Shown piece after piece: positions 56,863 to 64,000 of a stretch of DNA of 64,000 nucleotides (positions are counted from its first letter, which is position 1; each line of letters opens with the position of its first letter). Position numbers and translations under genes: made by a program. This stretch comes from a virus. The stretch lies in IMG/VR virus record IMGVR_UViG_3300044729_002678, positions 97,619 to 161,618 of that record, one strand, 5' to 3'. Below the pieces are notes generated by a model. That model saw nothing but the letters and a program-made list of their open reading frames with translations. It was not told the origin of the DNA and did not search any database.

Positions 56863-56908
56863 TTTGTTGAATTTTATGTTAAAACTACATATATCTGAGT
56901 ATCGTTAT
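56790..56908 (-). repeat. attC-like site containing a start codon and leader
   Basis: 12-bp arms TACATATATCTG (56886-56897) and CAGATATATGTA (56799-56810) with AAC/GTT boxes outside them; the loop includes the ATG and leader codons of the 56599 gene. Boxes at 56904 (GTTATAA on plus) and 56791 (ACTAAC). Confidence 0.55.
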
Positions 56909-56923
56909 AAACAATAAAAAACC

Positions 56924-57283
56924 TTAAAGTGGTGGTTCTAAATTGTCTTTTATCTTATCATAAGATTCTTTAATCGCTTCGGATAATACTTGTTCGATAG
57001 GTTTTTTACTATTTATAACAACGGATATATGAAATAAAAAATTAATAGATTCTACAAACTTTCTAATTTCTTCTTCTGATTTACATTCTCGTTGAACAAC
57101 ACAAAATTCACCCCTAACTACTTTACAAGTTTGGGTTTCTATGTTGTAATAAAGTATTGGTAATCTACAAGGGTTTCCACATATCTCTGTATCTTCTTCA
57201 CCTAAAACCCAAACTTGTTTTCCAGTGAATACATCAAGTATCTCACTAAAACCTAATTCTGTTAAATTTTGTGTTGTTATCAT
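56924..57283 (-). CDS. hypothetical protein
   Basis: 119 residues, mixed alpha/beta (KQVWVLGEEDTEICGNPC) with several Cys. Flanked on both sides by near-copies of CATATATC(T/C)G-type sequence, so it may have been inserted into an attC-like array. Confidence 0.5.
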   Translation of the reverse strand: MITTQNLTELGFSEILDVFTGKQVWVLGEEDTEICGNPCRLPILYYNIETQTCKVVRGEFCVVQRECKSEEEIRKFVESINFLFHISVVINSKKPIEQVLSEAIKESYDKIKDNLEPPL

Positions 57284-57340
57284 CGTTCTGATTATTAATT
57301 TTTTACATTCATATATCCGCAGCCGTTATGTGTAATTTAT

Positions 57341-57592
57341 TCAAAAATAATCACGTTTAAGTTGTTCCTCTTTAATTAGAATCTCCCTTTGTTCTTTCAT
57401 TTGACCAATTACTTCATCGAAATTTTTACTCATTTGTCTTTCAAACTGATTTTCATTTTGGTAATCTAATGACACTTCGTGTTTAACATCAAATCCGTTT
57501 TCTCGTAAAAATTTCTTCAATAAGAAAATTAAACGTGATTTTCCACTCATTGCTCTACCAGATACGGTAATAATTAATTTTTCCTTTTCCAT
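57341..57592 (-). CDS. small P-loop NTPase/kinase-like protein
   Basis: 83 residues: LIITVSGRAMSGKSRLIFLL has a Walker A (GRAMSGKS), followed by charged helices. Too short for a full kinase; a truncated or miniature P-loop protein. Confidence 0.55.
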   Translation of the reverse strand: MEKEKLIITVSGRAMSGKSRLIFLLKKFLRENGFDVKHEVSLDYQNENQFERQMSKNFDEVIGQMKEQREILIKEEQLKRDYF

Positions 57593-57619
57593 TTTATATT
57601 TGTTTTGAGTTTAATATAA

Positions 57620-57655
57620 TTAAATATAAGAAATAAATTTTGATTTTCCAAATTT
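57620..57655 (-). promoter_or_regulatory. Bacteroidota-type promoter
   Basis: TTGG, 19 bp, TATATTTA on the minus strand, about 28 bp before the P-loop gene, showing that some cassette-zone genes have their own promoter. Confidence 0.64.
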
Positions 57656-57747
57656 TTTATCAGGTTAACTTAAACCTACACAAATACAACATACTGGTGG
57701 GATATAAGTGGGTGTAAACTTCACAAATAAACGAGTTATAAGTAATA

Positions 57748-57897
57748 TTATTTTTTAATTGGTTTCTTCTTGTTCTTTTTAGGTTTTTTACATTCATCAA
57801 GTTTAGTCCCAGCCACATATTCAGCCATTTCGGGTTCATTATTAAGAAACCAATTTATTCGGTTTATTTTTTGTTCTTGTGTTAATTCTATATTCAT
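57748..57897 (-). CDS. short hypothetical protein
   Basis: About 49 residues from MNIELTQEQKINRINWFLNN; Lys-rich end (KKPKKNKKKPIKK). The frame further upstream reads through an attC-like site. Confidence 0.45.
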   Translation of the reverse strand: MNIELTQEQKINRINWFLNNEPEMAEYVAGTKLDECKKPKKNKKKPIKK

Positions 57898-57933
57898 TTT
57901 TATTAAATTTATTTTGTTAAAAAAATAATACAT

Positions 57934-57991
57934 ACACATAACAAAGTGTATAAGTAATGTGGCTAATAAAGTTTATCTGTAAGTTATGTGT
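57934..57991 (-). repeat. attC-like site
   Basis: Perfect 9-bp terminal inverted pair ACACATAAC (57934-57942) and GTTATGTGT (57983-57991) around a 40-nt centre, between two small genes. Confidence 0.52.
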
Positions 57992-57995
57992 AATG

Positions 57996-58295
57996 TTACT
58001 CACCATTATACTTAAATTCAAACAACTTTGGTTTTAATGTATTACCAATTGGTTGAACGATTGATAAATCACTTGATGTTTCTCCGTGAATAACTTTCAT
58101 TAAACCAGGTATTCCATAATTCTCAAATGTTATTTCATACAAATCGCCAAAAAATGATGTATCATTATTACTAATTGTATGTGTTACTTCTATAACATAC
58201 TTTTTTGTAGTTATCAATGATTGTTGTAAATTAATAAACCAAAGTTGTGTTCCACTTGGTATCACATACTTATCTCCAATTTTTACTTTTTTCAT
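57996..58295 (-). CDS. hypothetical protein
   Basis: 99 residues, beta-rich (KVKIGDKYVIPSGTQLWFIN...YVIEVTHTISNND). No family recognised. Confidence 0.5.
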   Translation of the reverse strand: MKKVKIGDKYVIPSGTQLWFINLQQSLITTKKYVIEVTHTISNNDTSFFGDLYEITFENYGIPGLMKVIHGETSSDLSIVQPIGNTLKPKLFEFKYNGE

Positions 58296-58386
58296 ATTTC
58301 ATTTCTTTAATTTTAACTTTTTAAAATTTGTGAGTTCATTACTCCATCAATATCCAAGAAAATAACTTTTTGCACAGGTTTTGGAT

Positions 58387-58581
58387 TTAACTAATGGTTC
58401 TTTCAAAAACAATGAGATAACCTCCTCTTAGATGACTGCCACCACCTGTTGATATATGTCGTGCTGTTACAGATACAATCAACCAACCATCTTCCAAGAT
58501 TTTATCTATTTTGTCTTGAACATCTTTGTAAGATTCATCATCAGGAGTCACCAATACTTTTTGTTCTTTAAGTGCTATCAT
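58387..58581 (-). CDS. DUF4177-like small protein
   Basis: 64 residues: DVQDKIDKILEDGWLIVSVT then GGYLIVFERT, the pattern of DUF4177-type proteins. Unknown function. Confidence 0.5.
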   Translation of the reverse strand: MIALKEQKVLVTPDDESYKDVQDKIDKILEDGWLIVSVTARHISTGGGSHLRGGYLIVFERTIS

Positions 58582-58690
58582 ATTATTTTTAATTTAATCG
58601 TTCAAAGATATGACCTACAAACTCACCCCTCTGATACTGGTAGAGTATAAGTGGGTGTAAACTTCACAAATAAGCGAGTTAGCAGCAATG

Positions 58691-58891
58691 CTATGACTGC
58701 AAGCCAACACCATATCGTTTAAACCCATATTTCGTAAGTGTATAGTATTCTCCGTGTTCATTCACCCATTGATTAGGTCTTACTTCAATTAATCCTATTA
58801 GCCTTGCAAGTGCATCATATAAAGCACTGCTGCTAACATCGTATTGCTGAACATTGCCAGCTTCATCGGTAATTTCAACTTTTACTTTCAT
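58691..58891 (-). CDS. cassette-type hypothetical protein
   Basis: 66 residues from MKVKVEITDEAGN; the short leader ends QQYDV, then SSSALYDALARLIGLIEV. End repeats 58823-58837 against 58678-58692 agree at 14 of 15. Family B repeat follows. Confidence 0.6.
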   Translation of the reverse strand: MKVKVEITDEAGNVQQYDVSSSALYDALARLIGLIEVRPNQWVNEHGEYYTLTKYGFKRYGVGLQS

Positions 58892-58999
58892 ATCAATATT
58901 TATTTTTATTAAACATTTGTCTTTCAATTTAACTTAATACTACACAAATACAACATACTGGTAGCGTATAAGTGGGTGCAAACTTCACAAATAAGCGAG

Positions 59000-59206
59000 T
59001 TAGCAGCCATAATCAGAACAGACCGTTTCAAAGTCGTTCATAACAGCATCTAACAATTCCCATTTATCAGGATTACAACTTGTTGAACCTACCAGCAAAA
59101 ATTGAATTGCTATATCGTGTTCAGTTGTATGTTGACCTTTTTCGGCAAATCTTAATCTTTCTGATTTAAGTGCCTCAATCAATTTTTGTTTTCTTTCTTC
59201 GTTCAT
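59000..59206 (-). CDS. cassette-type hypothetical protein
   Basis: 68 residues from MNEERKQKLIEALKSERLRF; helical, two Cys at the end. The stop codon is part of the CTAAC box. End repeats 59231-59245 against 58999-59013, 14 of 15. Here the repeat lies upstream of the ATG, so the gene carries its own start. Confidence 0.6.
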   Translation of the reverse strand: MNEERKQKLIEALKSERLRFAEKGQHTTEHDIAIQFLLVGSTSCNPDKWELLDAVMNDFETVCSDYGC

Positions 59207-59230
59207 ATTTTTAGTATTAAATTTTACAAA

Positions 59231-59376
59231 ATTACGGCTGCTAACACACGTTTGGCGAAAGTGGCGGTTCAGTGCTCCGCAGACACATTTGTGGTTAATC
59301 AAACATTGGTTCTCCGCATCGGCTTTTGTGGTGAAAATCGCCACCTTCGCCGAGCGTGGGAACATTATGTGCAAGG
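59231..59376 (-). repeat. large attC-like site
   Basis: GCTAAC box at 59239-59244, arms GGCGAAAGTGGCG (59254-59266) and CGCCACCTTCGCC (59339-59351, one mismatch), outer CACG/CGTG, then CATTATGTGC. Much GC-richer than surroundings; the most typical integron-like attC here. Confidence 0.65.
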
Positions 59377-59577
59377 CTACAATTCGTACTTTGAATAAAA
59401 GGCAACCTCACCATCATTTACCCATTGGTCAATTAAGTCGCTAACATCATTAATGTATTGTTCATTTTTACCTGCTAATTTAGTTGCTTTTAGATTTTCC
59501 CAAAATTCACCACTAAATTCATCCATATTATTCATGTAGTGAACAACAATTTCAAGTTTCTCTTTTAAGTTTTCCAT
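59377..59577 (-). CDS. hypothetical protein with internal DVSD junction
   Basis: 66 residues: ENLKEKLEIVVHYMNNMDEF...YINDVSDLIDQWVNDGEV. GTTAGCGAC at the junction has no matching stop-side repeat. Confidence 0.5.
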   Translation of the reverse strand: MENLKEKLEIVVHYMNNMDEFSGEFWENLKATKLAGKNEQYINDVSDLIDQWVNDGEVAFYSKYEL

Positions 59578-59670
59578 TTCGTATTTAAATTAAATTTTGT
59601 GGTTAATGAAAAGTCAGTGCATTTAAGCCTCCACTGACAGCAAGCGGCAAAACGTTAGTGATAATAAAAA

Positions 59671-59916
59671 TTAAATCAATCCTTGTTTCTTTAACATATT
59701 TACGATTGCCTTTGCTGCTGCCTTAACTGAATCAGGGTCTGTTTCCATATCACCCTCTTTCATAGAATAAGGCACATATCGTAAATATACTTCACTATCA
59801 ATTATATCTTTAATCATATCAATAAGTTCTTGCTCATTTTTACTATCACTAACATCAGATATATTCAAGTTTTCTTGATGTTCATTGAGACTTTGTATGT
59901 GTTTTAAATCTTTCAT
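59671..59916 (-). CDS. cassette-type hypothetical protein with ISDV leader
   Basis: 81 residues: leader MKDLKHIQSLNEHQENLNIS then DV, then SDSKNEQELIDMIKDII. End repeats 59837-59853 against 59654-59670 agree at 16 of 17. Helical, acidic body. Confidence 0.62.
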   Translation of the reverse strand: MKDLKHIQSLNEHQENLNISDVSDSKNEQELIDMIKDIIDSEVYLRYVPYSMKEGDMETDPDSVKAAAKAIVNMLKKQGLI

Positions 59917-59925
59917 CTTCGTAAA

Positions 59926-60117
59926 TTAGTTTTTAGCTAAACTAAGAATATAATCAGCATCATTTTGTGTTGATATTTTCCCCTTTATTAGTAATTTATC
60001 ATAACCTGTATAAAGTTCCCATTTATCATCATACAACAAAACATAATGTTCTCCGTTTGATTTATAACCCCCAACATATGCCCCCTTTTTTAATACGATT
60101 AATTTTTTCATATTCAT
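59926..60117 (-). CDS. hypothetical protein
   Basis: 63 residues: KKLIVLKKGAYVGGYKSNGE, all-beta look, basic. Promoter directly upstream. Confidence 0.5.
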   Translation of the reverse strand: MNMKKLIVLKKGAYVGGYKSNGEHYVLLYDDKWELYTGYDKLLIKGKISTQNDADYILSLAKN

Positions 60118-60128
60118 TTTTTTAACTT

Positions 60129-60169
60129 ACATAGTAAAGATACAACAGAAAACCCATATTTCCAAGCTT
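60129..60169 (-). promoter_or_regulatory. Bacteroidota-type promoter
   Basis: TTGG, 19 bp, TATCTTTA on the minus strand, about 12 bp before the 63-residue gene; it would transcribe into the cassette zone below. Confidence 0.68.
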
Positions 60170-60202
60170 TCAATATTAAATTATCGTTAAATTTATCCAC
60201 AT

Positions 60203-60703
60203 TTATTTACACACCAAATGCCTCTTTACCTTTTTCTTTACTACACCCCCCACAATAATATCATAATCCTTATTATCCATCACCCAGTCCAAATCAATCG
60301 TTGTAGCATAGTACGAACCCGAAGATGAAGATTTCCAATCCCCCTTCAGTAAACTCGTCCACATAAAAAACCACTTTATCCCACCACCACTATCATCGTA
60401 TGATACTAAAAGATAATCCGAAGCACGCTTTGAATACTCACCACCCCTCCAAATATGGGTAGTTTTTGAGGTCTTAATCTCCAATGGAATACCACCAACC
60501 ACCAAATCCGGTTCGGAATCCAGACGGGGCGAAACGCATTGCGGAACAACTTTGGCAAACGAAGCCTCCAATATATTCGATATCAACTCCGATTTTAATT
60601 TCGTTGATAGTGAATCGTAATCCACTAACCCCCTAAATGTATAAAACCGATTGGTGGCCTCCCCCACCACATCATTAATCCATAATCGTATCGTTTCGTT
60701 CAT
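60203..60703 (-). CDS. PD-(D/E)XK nuclease-like protein
   Basis: 166 residues. EPDLVVGGIPLEIKTSKT holds the motif: D66, E75 and K77 (EIK), as in restriction endonucleases and phage exonucleases. An N-terminal helix (FYTFRGLVDYDSLS) and C-terminal beta/Lys part complete it. No methylase partner is near, so a free nuclease is as likely as restriction. Confidence 0.65.
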   Translation of the reverse strand: MNETIRLWINDVVGEATNRFYTFRGLVDYDSLSTKLKSELISNILEASFAKVVPQCVSPRLDSEPDLVVGGIPLEIKTSKTTHIWRGGEYSKRASDYLLVSYDDSGGGIKWFFMWTSLLKGDWKSSSSGSYYATTIDLDWVMDNKDYDIIVGGVVKKKVKRHLVCK

Positions 60704-61015
60704 TCTTTACTAAATATTATTTGTTTTGATTATTATGAGTGCGATTATCATAGGTGCGCTTATCAAGGGAAAATAGTGCTTATCGTATGTTCAAGGGGAG
60801 AAGCTATGGTCGAAAACCTGACCTCTCGATGGGGATGAGTCCCCTCCCATAACACAACATAAATTATTTTCGTGCTTACACTAAAATGCCTGCCCCCCCC
60901 TGTCTTATAACATAACCCTTCTCACTAACACCATTCGGATTTTTTTTACCAAACTAGCCTCCTTCAGGCCTACCACTTTTTGGGTTGTGTTATATTTGAG
61001 TTGAGCTATATTTGG
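60704..61015. other. 312-bp gap without genes
   Basis: No ORF on either strand longer than trivial. Contains a run of eight C near 60893 and short repeats (CACAACATAA). I see no tRNA-like or promoter structure. Confidence 0.4.
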
Positions 61016-61240
61016 TTACAGCCCTTTCCACTTTTTGGAATTCGCAACTGCTCCCATCCTCATATACTCCATTCTACACCATTCCGTTGGTGATATATCG
61101 GATTGTGTGATACGCATGATATTTGGGTTGTGTTCTAACCCTAATACTTTTGGGTTACTATCTACAGGTTTATAGATAAAGTCATGTGGGGAGAATGCTT
61201 TTTTACTATTTTGCGTTTTTTTGTTGAAAAGGTTTAACAT
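61016..61240 (-). CDS. hypothetical protein
   Basis: 74 residues: MLNLFNKKTQNSKKAFSPHD start, polar; no family. No promoter found directly upstream. Confidence 0.45.
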   Translation of the reverse strand: MLNLFNKKTQNSKKAFSPHDFIYKPVDSNPKVLGLEHNPNIMRITQSDISPTEWCRMEYMRMGAVANSKKWKGL

Positions 61241-61333
61241 AGGTGTTATTTTTTATTGCTGATATTTTTTTTGTTTATTTCATCCAAAATCCGGACTGCT
61301 TCATCCTCATACACCCAACCGTTAGGCACAATA

Positions 61334-61639
61334 CTAAGACTGTACCCATTCACAATCAAATTCTTGACAAAGATTTATAAATGCTTGTTTTTCACTTCCA
61401 CATTCGTTGATGTATTTTTCAGAAACACAACCAAAATCACCACCATTTCTTGTCCACTCAATACCATACTTAGTTCTTTCAATCCAACAAATGTGTTTCC
61501 CTCTTTTATCAGCATCATCAATAAAACAGATAGGTTTCTGTTTGTCAAGAATTAAACTATAAAGTTGTTCGTAATCTTTAGATAATTTATACATACTATC
61601 GTATTGCTTCAAATCGCTTAATTTAATTTCGTTTTTCAT
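61334..61639 (-). CDS. hypothetical protein
   Basis: 101 residues, many Cys and Trp (CFIDDADKRGKHICWIERT). CCGTTAGGC after the stop resembles cassette ends but no start-side partner exists. A tRNA-like element lies just upstream. Confidence 0.5.
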   Translation of the reverse strand: MKNEIKLSDLKQYDSMYKLSKDYEQLYSLILDKQKPICFIDDADKRGKHICWIERTKYGIEWTRNGGDFGCVSEKYINECGSEKQAFINLCQEFDCEWVQS

Positions 61640-61655
61640 ATTATTTAATTTTTTG

Positions 61656-61755
61656 CAGTCAGGACAGGATTCGAACCTGTATGTGGTAATCCTTTCAGAT
61701 ATTTCTCACTTACGTTTTTGCCGTATTAGCGTCTAACCAATTCCGCCACCTGACT
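61656..61755 (-). ncRNA. tRNA-Leu-like element, copy 2 of 40949
   Basis: 99 bases identical to 40950-41048; only the discriminator position and flanks differ (G in place of A). Confidence 0.78.
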
Positions 61756-61763
61756 AAAATTTG

Positions 61764-61952
61764 TTAAGGCCATTTTAAATCGGGTGACTTATTGTCATCT
61801 TGAAACTCCCAATAAGTATCACCAAGTATTTGATCCACCTCGTCTGATGTATTTTCAAATGCGTCAAAAATAACTTGCATCACTTCCTTTTCGGTTACAT
61901 TTAGAATTTTAGCAATTCCAATAATGTGGTCTTCTAATGGTAAATCTCTCAT
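61764..61952 (-). CDS. hypothetical protein
   Basis: 62 residues, acidic, helical (HIIGIAKILNVTEKEVMQVI). Between two tRNA-like elements. Confidence 0.5.
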   Translation of the reverse strand: MRDLPLEDHIIGIAKILNVTEKEVMQVIFDAFENTSDEVDQILGDTYWEFQDDNKSPDLKWP

Positions 61953-61988
61953 TTCGTTTTAAAATTAATCCGGTTTATAATTGTTTTG

Positions 61989-62091
61989 CAGTCAGGACAG
62001 GATTCGAACCTGCAAAGTATGGTGAGTTCATCCGTTGTACCCATACCTTTAACATTACTACTCAAGCGTCTAACCATTCCGCCACCTGACT
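61989..62091 (-). ncRNA. tRNA-Leu-like element, 52-nt core
   Basis: A 9-bp stem AAGGTATGG/CCATACTTT directly precedes the T arm: the strongest expanded variable arm in the family. Confidence 0.76.
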
Positions 62092-62146
62092 ATAAATGAA
62101 GGTTCCATACTTAGTCTTTGCGGGAAGTCACCTCCAACCCACCTCG

Positions 62147-62244
62147 TAGTCAGGACAGGATTCGAACCTGTAAGTACCGACTGGGCTTATTTCTGTTTTA
62201 AATGCATCGCCTGTCCAGTGCGTCTACCATAACGCCACCTGACT
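62147..62244 (-). ncRNA. tRNA-Leu-like element, 48-nt core
   Basis: ACTGG pairs with CCAGT around 30 nt, an anticodon-stem position with an oversized loop. Confidence 0.75.
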
Positions 62245-62248
62245 ATGT

Positions 62249-62440
62249 TTACTCTTTAATCAATTTTTTATACGCCTTATCAGTTCCAAGACCCATCATA
62301 TCAATATTTTTTCCTTGGTCGTACCATTCAGTTTTAATCCAGTTGTCATCATGATACCAAGTTTCCCAACCATTTTCACGAAGTAATTTAGATTTTTCTT
62401 CGTAGTTTTCAATTTCGTGTTTTTGTTTTAATAGTGCCAT
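62249..62440 (-). CDS. hypothetical protein
   Basis: 63 residues, Trp/Lys-rich (ENGWETWYHDDNWIKTEWYD), begins ALLKQKHEIENYEEKSKLL. 4 bp after a tRNA-like element. Confidence 0.5.
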   Translation of the reverse strand: MALLKQKHEIENYEEKSKLLRENGWETWYHDDNWIKTEWYDQGKNIDMMGLGTDKAYKKLIKE

Positions 62441-62453
62441 GTATTTTATATTT

Positions 62454-62467
62454 GTAGTCAGTATTCG
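62454..62467 (-). pseudogene. tRNA-like element fragment
   Basis: Only GTAGTCAGTATTCG of the 3' end survives, next to a broken gene copy. Confidence 0.5.
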
Positions 62468-62527
62468 ATTAACTTTTTACGTAATTCATCATTTCAACCA
62501 TTTCACAACAAATAAATGAAATAATTT
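62467..62527 (-). pseudogene. truncated copy of the 62897 gene
   Basis: Ends VEMMNYVKS with the same sequence as the C-terminus of the 68-residue protein at 62897; the rest is missing. Confidence 0.6.
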
Positions 62528-62836
62528 TTAATAATGAACAAAGTTGAACTCGTCATTCAAATCAACAAAATATCCATTATCCTGTGCATTTTTAACTATT
62601 TCCATAATATCCTTTGTTTGTGCATACCATCTTTCATAAGAATTAATATCACCATTCAATACTTTATCTGTTCCTGGAATCATAACTGCCTCATCATTAT
62701 CAATTGTGTTTGCAGTTTCTCCATCAATTAAAAATGCACAAATATCACCATCAGCATCAGTTAGTTTAACTAAATATGCATTCTTATTTTGTTGATTTTC
62801 ATTCACTTTTTCGTTAAAATTAAGTATGGGTTTCAT
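62528..62836 (-). CDS. hypothetical protein
   Basis: 102 residues, acidic (LTDADGDICAFLIDGETANT). A gene/fragment repeat unit separates it from the next gene. Confidence 0.5.
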   Translation of the reverse strand: MKPILNFNEKVNENQQNKNAYLVKLTDADGDICAFLIDGETANTIDNDEAVMIPGTDKVLNGDINSYERWYAQTKDIMEIVKNAQDNGYFVDLNDEFNFVHY

Positions 62837-62877
62837 AGTCGTTTTTTATTTGTTTTGCTTTTAGTTGATTTGATTTG

Positions 62878-62896
62878 CAGTCAGGACAGGAATCGA
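62878..62896 (-). pseudogene. tRNA-like element fragment
   Basis: Retains only the acceptor and half T arm (GCAGTCAGGACAGG then AATCGA), abutting the stop of the 62897 gene. Confidence 0.55.
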
Positions 62897-63103
62897 TTAA
62901 CTTTTTACGTAATTCATCATTTCCACCATTTTCTGAATCAACAATTCCATTTCATCTTTGTTAAGATACAACTTACCATTCAATGTTTTATCGTCCAACT
63001 CTTTTGTTTCAACTATAATGCCATCAAACTCATCTGTCGGATAAATGCTTACGTTTTGTTCTTCAGTTGCAATAACTGTTTTGTTCCAAACTTTGTTTTT
63101 CAT
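62897..63103 (-). CDS. hypothetical protein
   Basis: 68 residues: KNKVWNKTVIATEEQNVSIY...ELLIQKMVEMMNYVKS. Its C-terminus is duplicated at 62467. Confidence 0.55.
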   Translation of the reverse strand: MKNKVWNKTVIATEEQNVSIYPTDEFDGIIVETKELDDKTLNGKLYLNKDEMELLIQKMVEMMNYVKS

Positions 63104-63134
63104 TTGTTTTGTTTTTAATTTGTTAATTTGTTTG

Positions 63135-63214
63135 TAGTCAGTACAGGATTCGAACCCGTAATATCAGCTTGCTTATTAGGCTTGCTTCTGCGCTACCAAT
63201 TCCGCCACCTGACT
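63135..63214 (-). ncRNA. tRNA-Leu-like element, 30-nt core
   Basis: 80 nt, smallest of the family; core has a direct repeat of AAGCAAGC rather than an anticodon stem. D arm ends GTAGCGC. Confidence 0.72.
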
Positions 63215-63220
63215 GTTTTG

Positions 63221-63358
63221 TTATTTTAAAGTTTGGATTATGCTCAGTATTCCACTAACTATTAACATTGAAATCAAAATATAACCCAATGTAAGTGGAA
63301 TGGATATCCCCGGGTCAATCCAAAAATCATGCCAAATTGTTTTTAACTTATTTTTCAT
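63221..63358 (-). CDS. 45-residue membrane peptide
   Basis: MKNKLKTIWHDFWIDPGISI then PLTLGYILISMLIVSGILS; one membrane helix. Confidence 0.5.
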   Translation of the reverse strand: MKNKLKTIWHDFWIDPGISIPLTLGYILISMLIVSGILSIIQTLK

Positions 63359-63370
63359 TTGTTTTTAATT

Positions 63371-63607
63371 TTAAAATCCCATTTCTCTTTGTAAATCGTA
63401 CCTCTCCTTTTCCACCTCAGAATAAACATTAAGATTTAAATAAGTGTTGTGCCAAGAATTATGAATTAGGTTTTTAGCCTCTTCGGCATCCCATGCTTTA
63501 CAAAACTCATACTCTTCTTGAGTAAGAACTTCTTTGTTAAACATCAACTGATTAAAAAGTGCCAAATTTTGTACTGCCTGGTGTATTTCTTTCTGATTCA
63601 TATCCAT
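63371..63607 (-). CDS. hypothetical protein
   Basis: 78 residues, helical, Asn/Glu-rich (KEVLTQEEYEFCKAWDAEEA). Promoter 63619 directly upstream. Confidence 0.5.
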   Translation of the reverse strand: MDMNQKEIHQAVQNLALFNQLMFNKEVLTQEEYEFCKAWDAEEAKNLIHNSWHNTYLNLNVYSEVEKERYDLQREMGF

Positions 63608-63618
63608 TTCTTTATCTT

Positions 63619-63660
63619 ACATAGTAAAGATAGGTATAAATCCCCATATTTCCAAGCTTT
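63619..63660 (-). promoter_or_regulatory. Bacteroidota-type promoter
   Basis: TTGG, 19 bp, TATCTTTA on the minus strand, 12 bp before the 78-residue gene. Confidence 0.68.
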
Positions 63661-63999
63661 CTATATTAAATTTGCGTTAATTTTTAGTTCTTCAATTAGT
63701 TTTCCGTTTTTCCATAGATAGGTTTCGATGATGTTTCCTTGTTTATCAAACAACTCCTCAATTCCATCCTCCTTACCCTCTTTGAACGGAATTCTCATAC
63801 GGATGTTTCCGTTTGGATAGAACCACTCAGCAATTCCATCTTCCTTACCACCTTTGAATGGGGTTCTATATTTGATGTTACCGTCCTCATAGAACACCTC
63901 CCAAATACCTTCTTCTTGTCCTTTGGAATTCCGTTGTCCTTTGACATACACATTCCCGTTGGGGTGATATTCAATGTGGGGTGTGAGTTCGTTGGTCAT
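63661..63999 (-). CDS. MORN_2 repeat protein, start possibly outside window
   Basis: 112 residues: ELTPHIEYHPNGNVYVKGQR, then three MORN_2 repeats (GNIKYRTPFKGGKEDGI, GNIRMRIPFKEGKEDGI), tail KLIEEL. The ATG is the last possible codon in the window; a related gene at 47951 has a longer N-terminus, so this may be partial. Confidence 0.7.
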   Translation of the reverse strand: MTNELTPHIEYHPNGNVYVKGQRNSKGQEEGIWEVFYEDGNIKYRTPFKGGKEDGIAEWFYPNGNIRMRIPFKEGKEDGIEELFDKQGNIIETYLWKNGKLIEELKINANLI

Positions 64000-64000
64000 A

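Noticed and set aside
59206-59374. N-terminal extension of the 59000 gene
   Set aside because: It reads through the GC-rich attC-like site; the internal ATG at 59206 is a better start.
60704-61015. Replication origin in the gene-free gap
   Set aside because: No iterons, DnaA-like boxes or strong secondary structure visible.

Overview
The window looks like part of a large T4-like myovirus genome that infects a Bacteroidota host. The phage assignment rests on a gp6-like and a gp25-like baseplate wedge gene, a gp5-like OB-fold spike gene, a gp55-like late sigma factor, a gp61-like primase and a fused gp47/gp46-like recombination nuclease. The host assignment rests on two things. About two dozen promoters share the layout TTGG, a fixed 19-bp spacer, then TA[TC][AC]TTT[AG], which resembles the Bacteroidota -33/-7 consensus. 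One gene encodes a secreted protein ending in a type 9 secretion (T9SS) sorting domain. The DNA is AT-rich and essentially every convincing gene is on the minus strand, so transcription runs from high to low coordinates.

Region 1 (1 to 3.8 kb) holds DNA metabolism: an SbcD-SbcC fusion (cut by the window edge), primase, a Mom-like DNA modification protein and a T7-type Holliday junction endonuclease. Region 2 (3.8 to 19.3 kb) is the virion block: tail/baseplate proteins, late sigma factor, an HD hydrolase, a ClpP-like protease and membrane proteins. Region 3 (19.4 to 31.6 kb) carries UV endonuclease, a short PurA/PurZ-family enzyme, Hsp20, many small unknown genes, MORN_2 proteins, a MoxR ATPase with a DUF2201/VWA partner, and a hotdog thioesterase.

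Region 4 (31.3 to 41.8 kb) is a tRNA island. I read 28 ordinary tRNAs covering all 20 amino acids plus initiator tRNA. Mixed with them are at least 13 unusual tRNA-like elements (also at 51 and 61 to 63 kb). They share near-identical acceptor, D and T arms but have highly variable 30 to 73 nt cores without a normal anticodon loop. An HNH endonuclease gene has inserted at tRNA-Lys. The island also holds dCMP deaminase, the T9SS-type secreted protein and a ferritin-like protein.

Region 5 (42 to 64 kb) is an accessory zone of tiny genes. In two stretches (43 to 46 kb and 55 to 60 kb) the genes behave like integron gene cassettes. Nine have ends that match as inverted repeats (GTTANNN near the start, complementary NNNTAAC at the stop), and hairpin attC-like sites lie between some of them. 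Several genes take their start codon and an N-terminal leader from sequence upstream of the cassette end, in one case inside an attC-like hairpin. In all nine, the two ends differ in the same way at the eleventh base. No integrase is visible here. This cassette system and the tRNA-like family are the most unusual content of the window.
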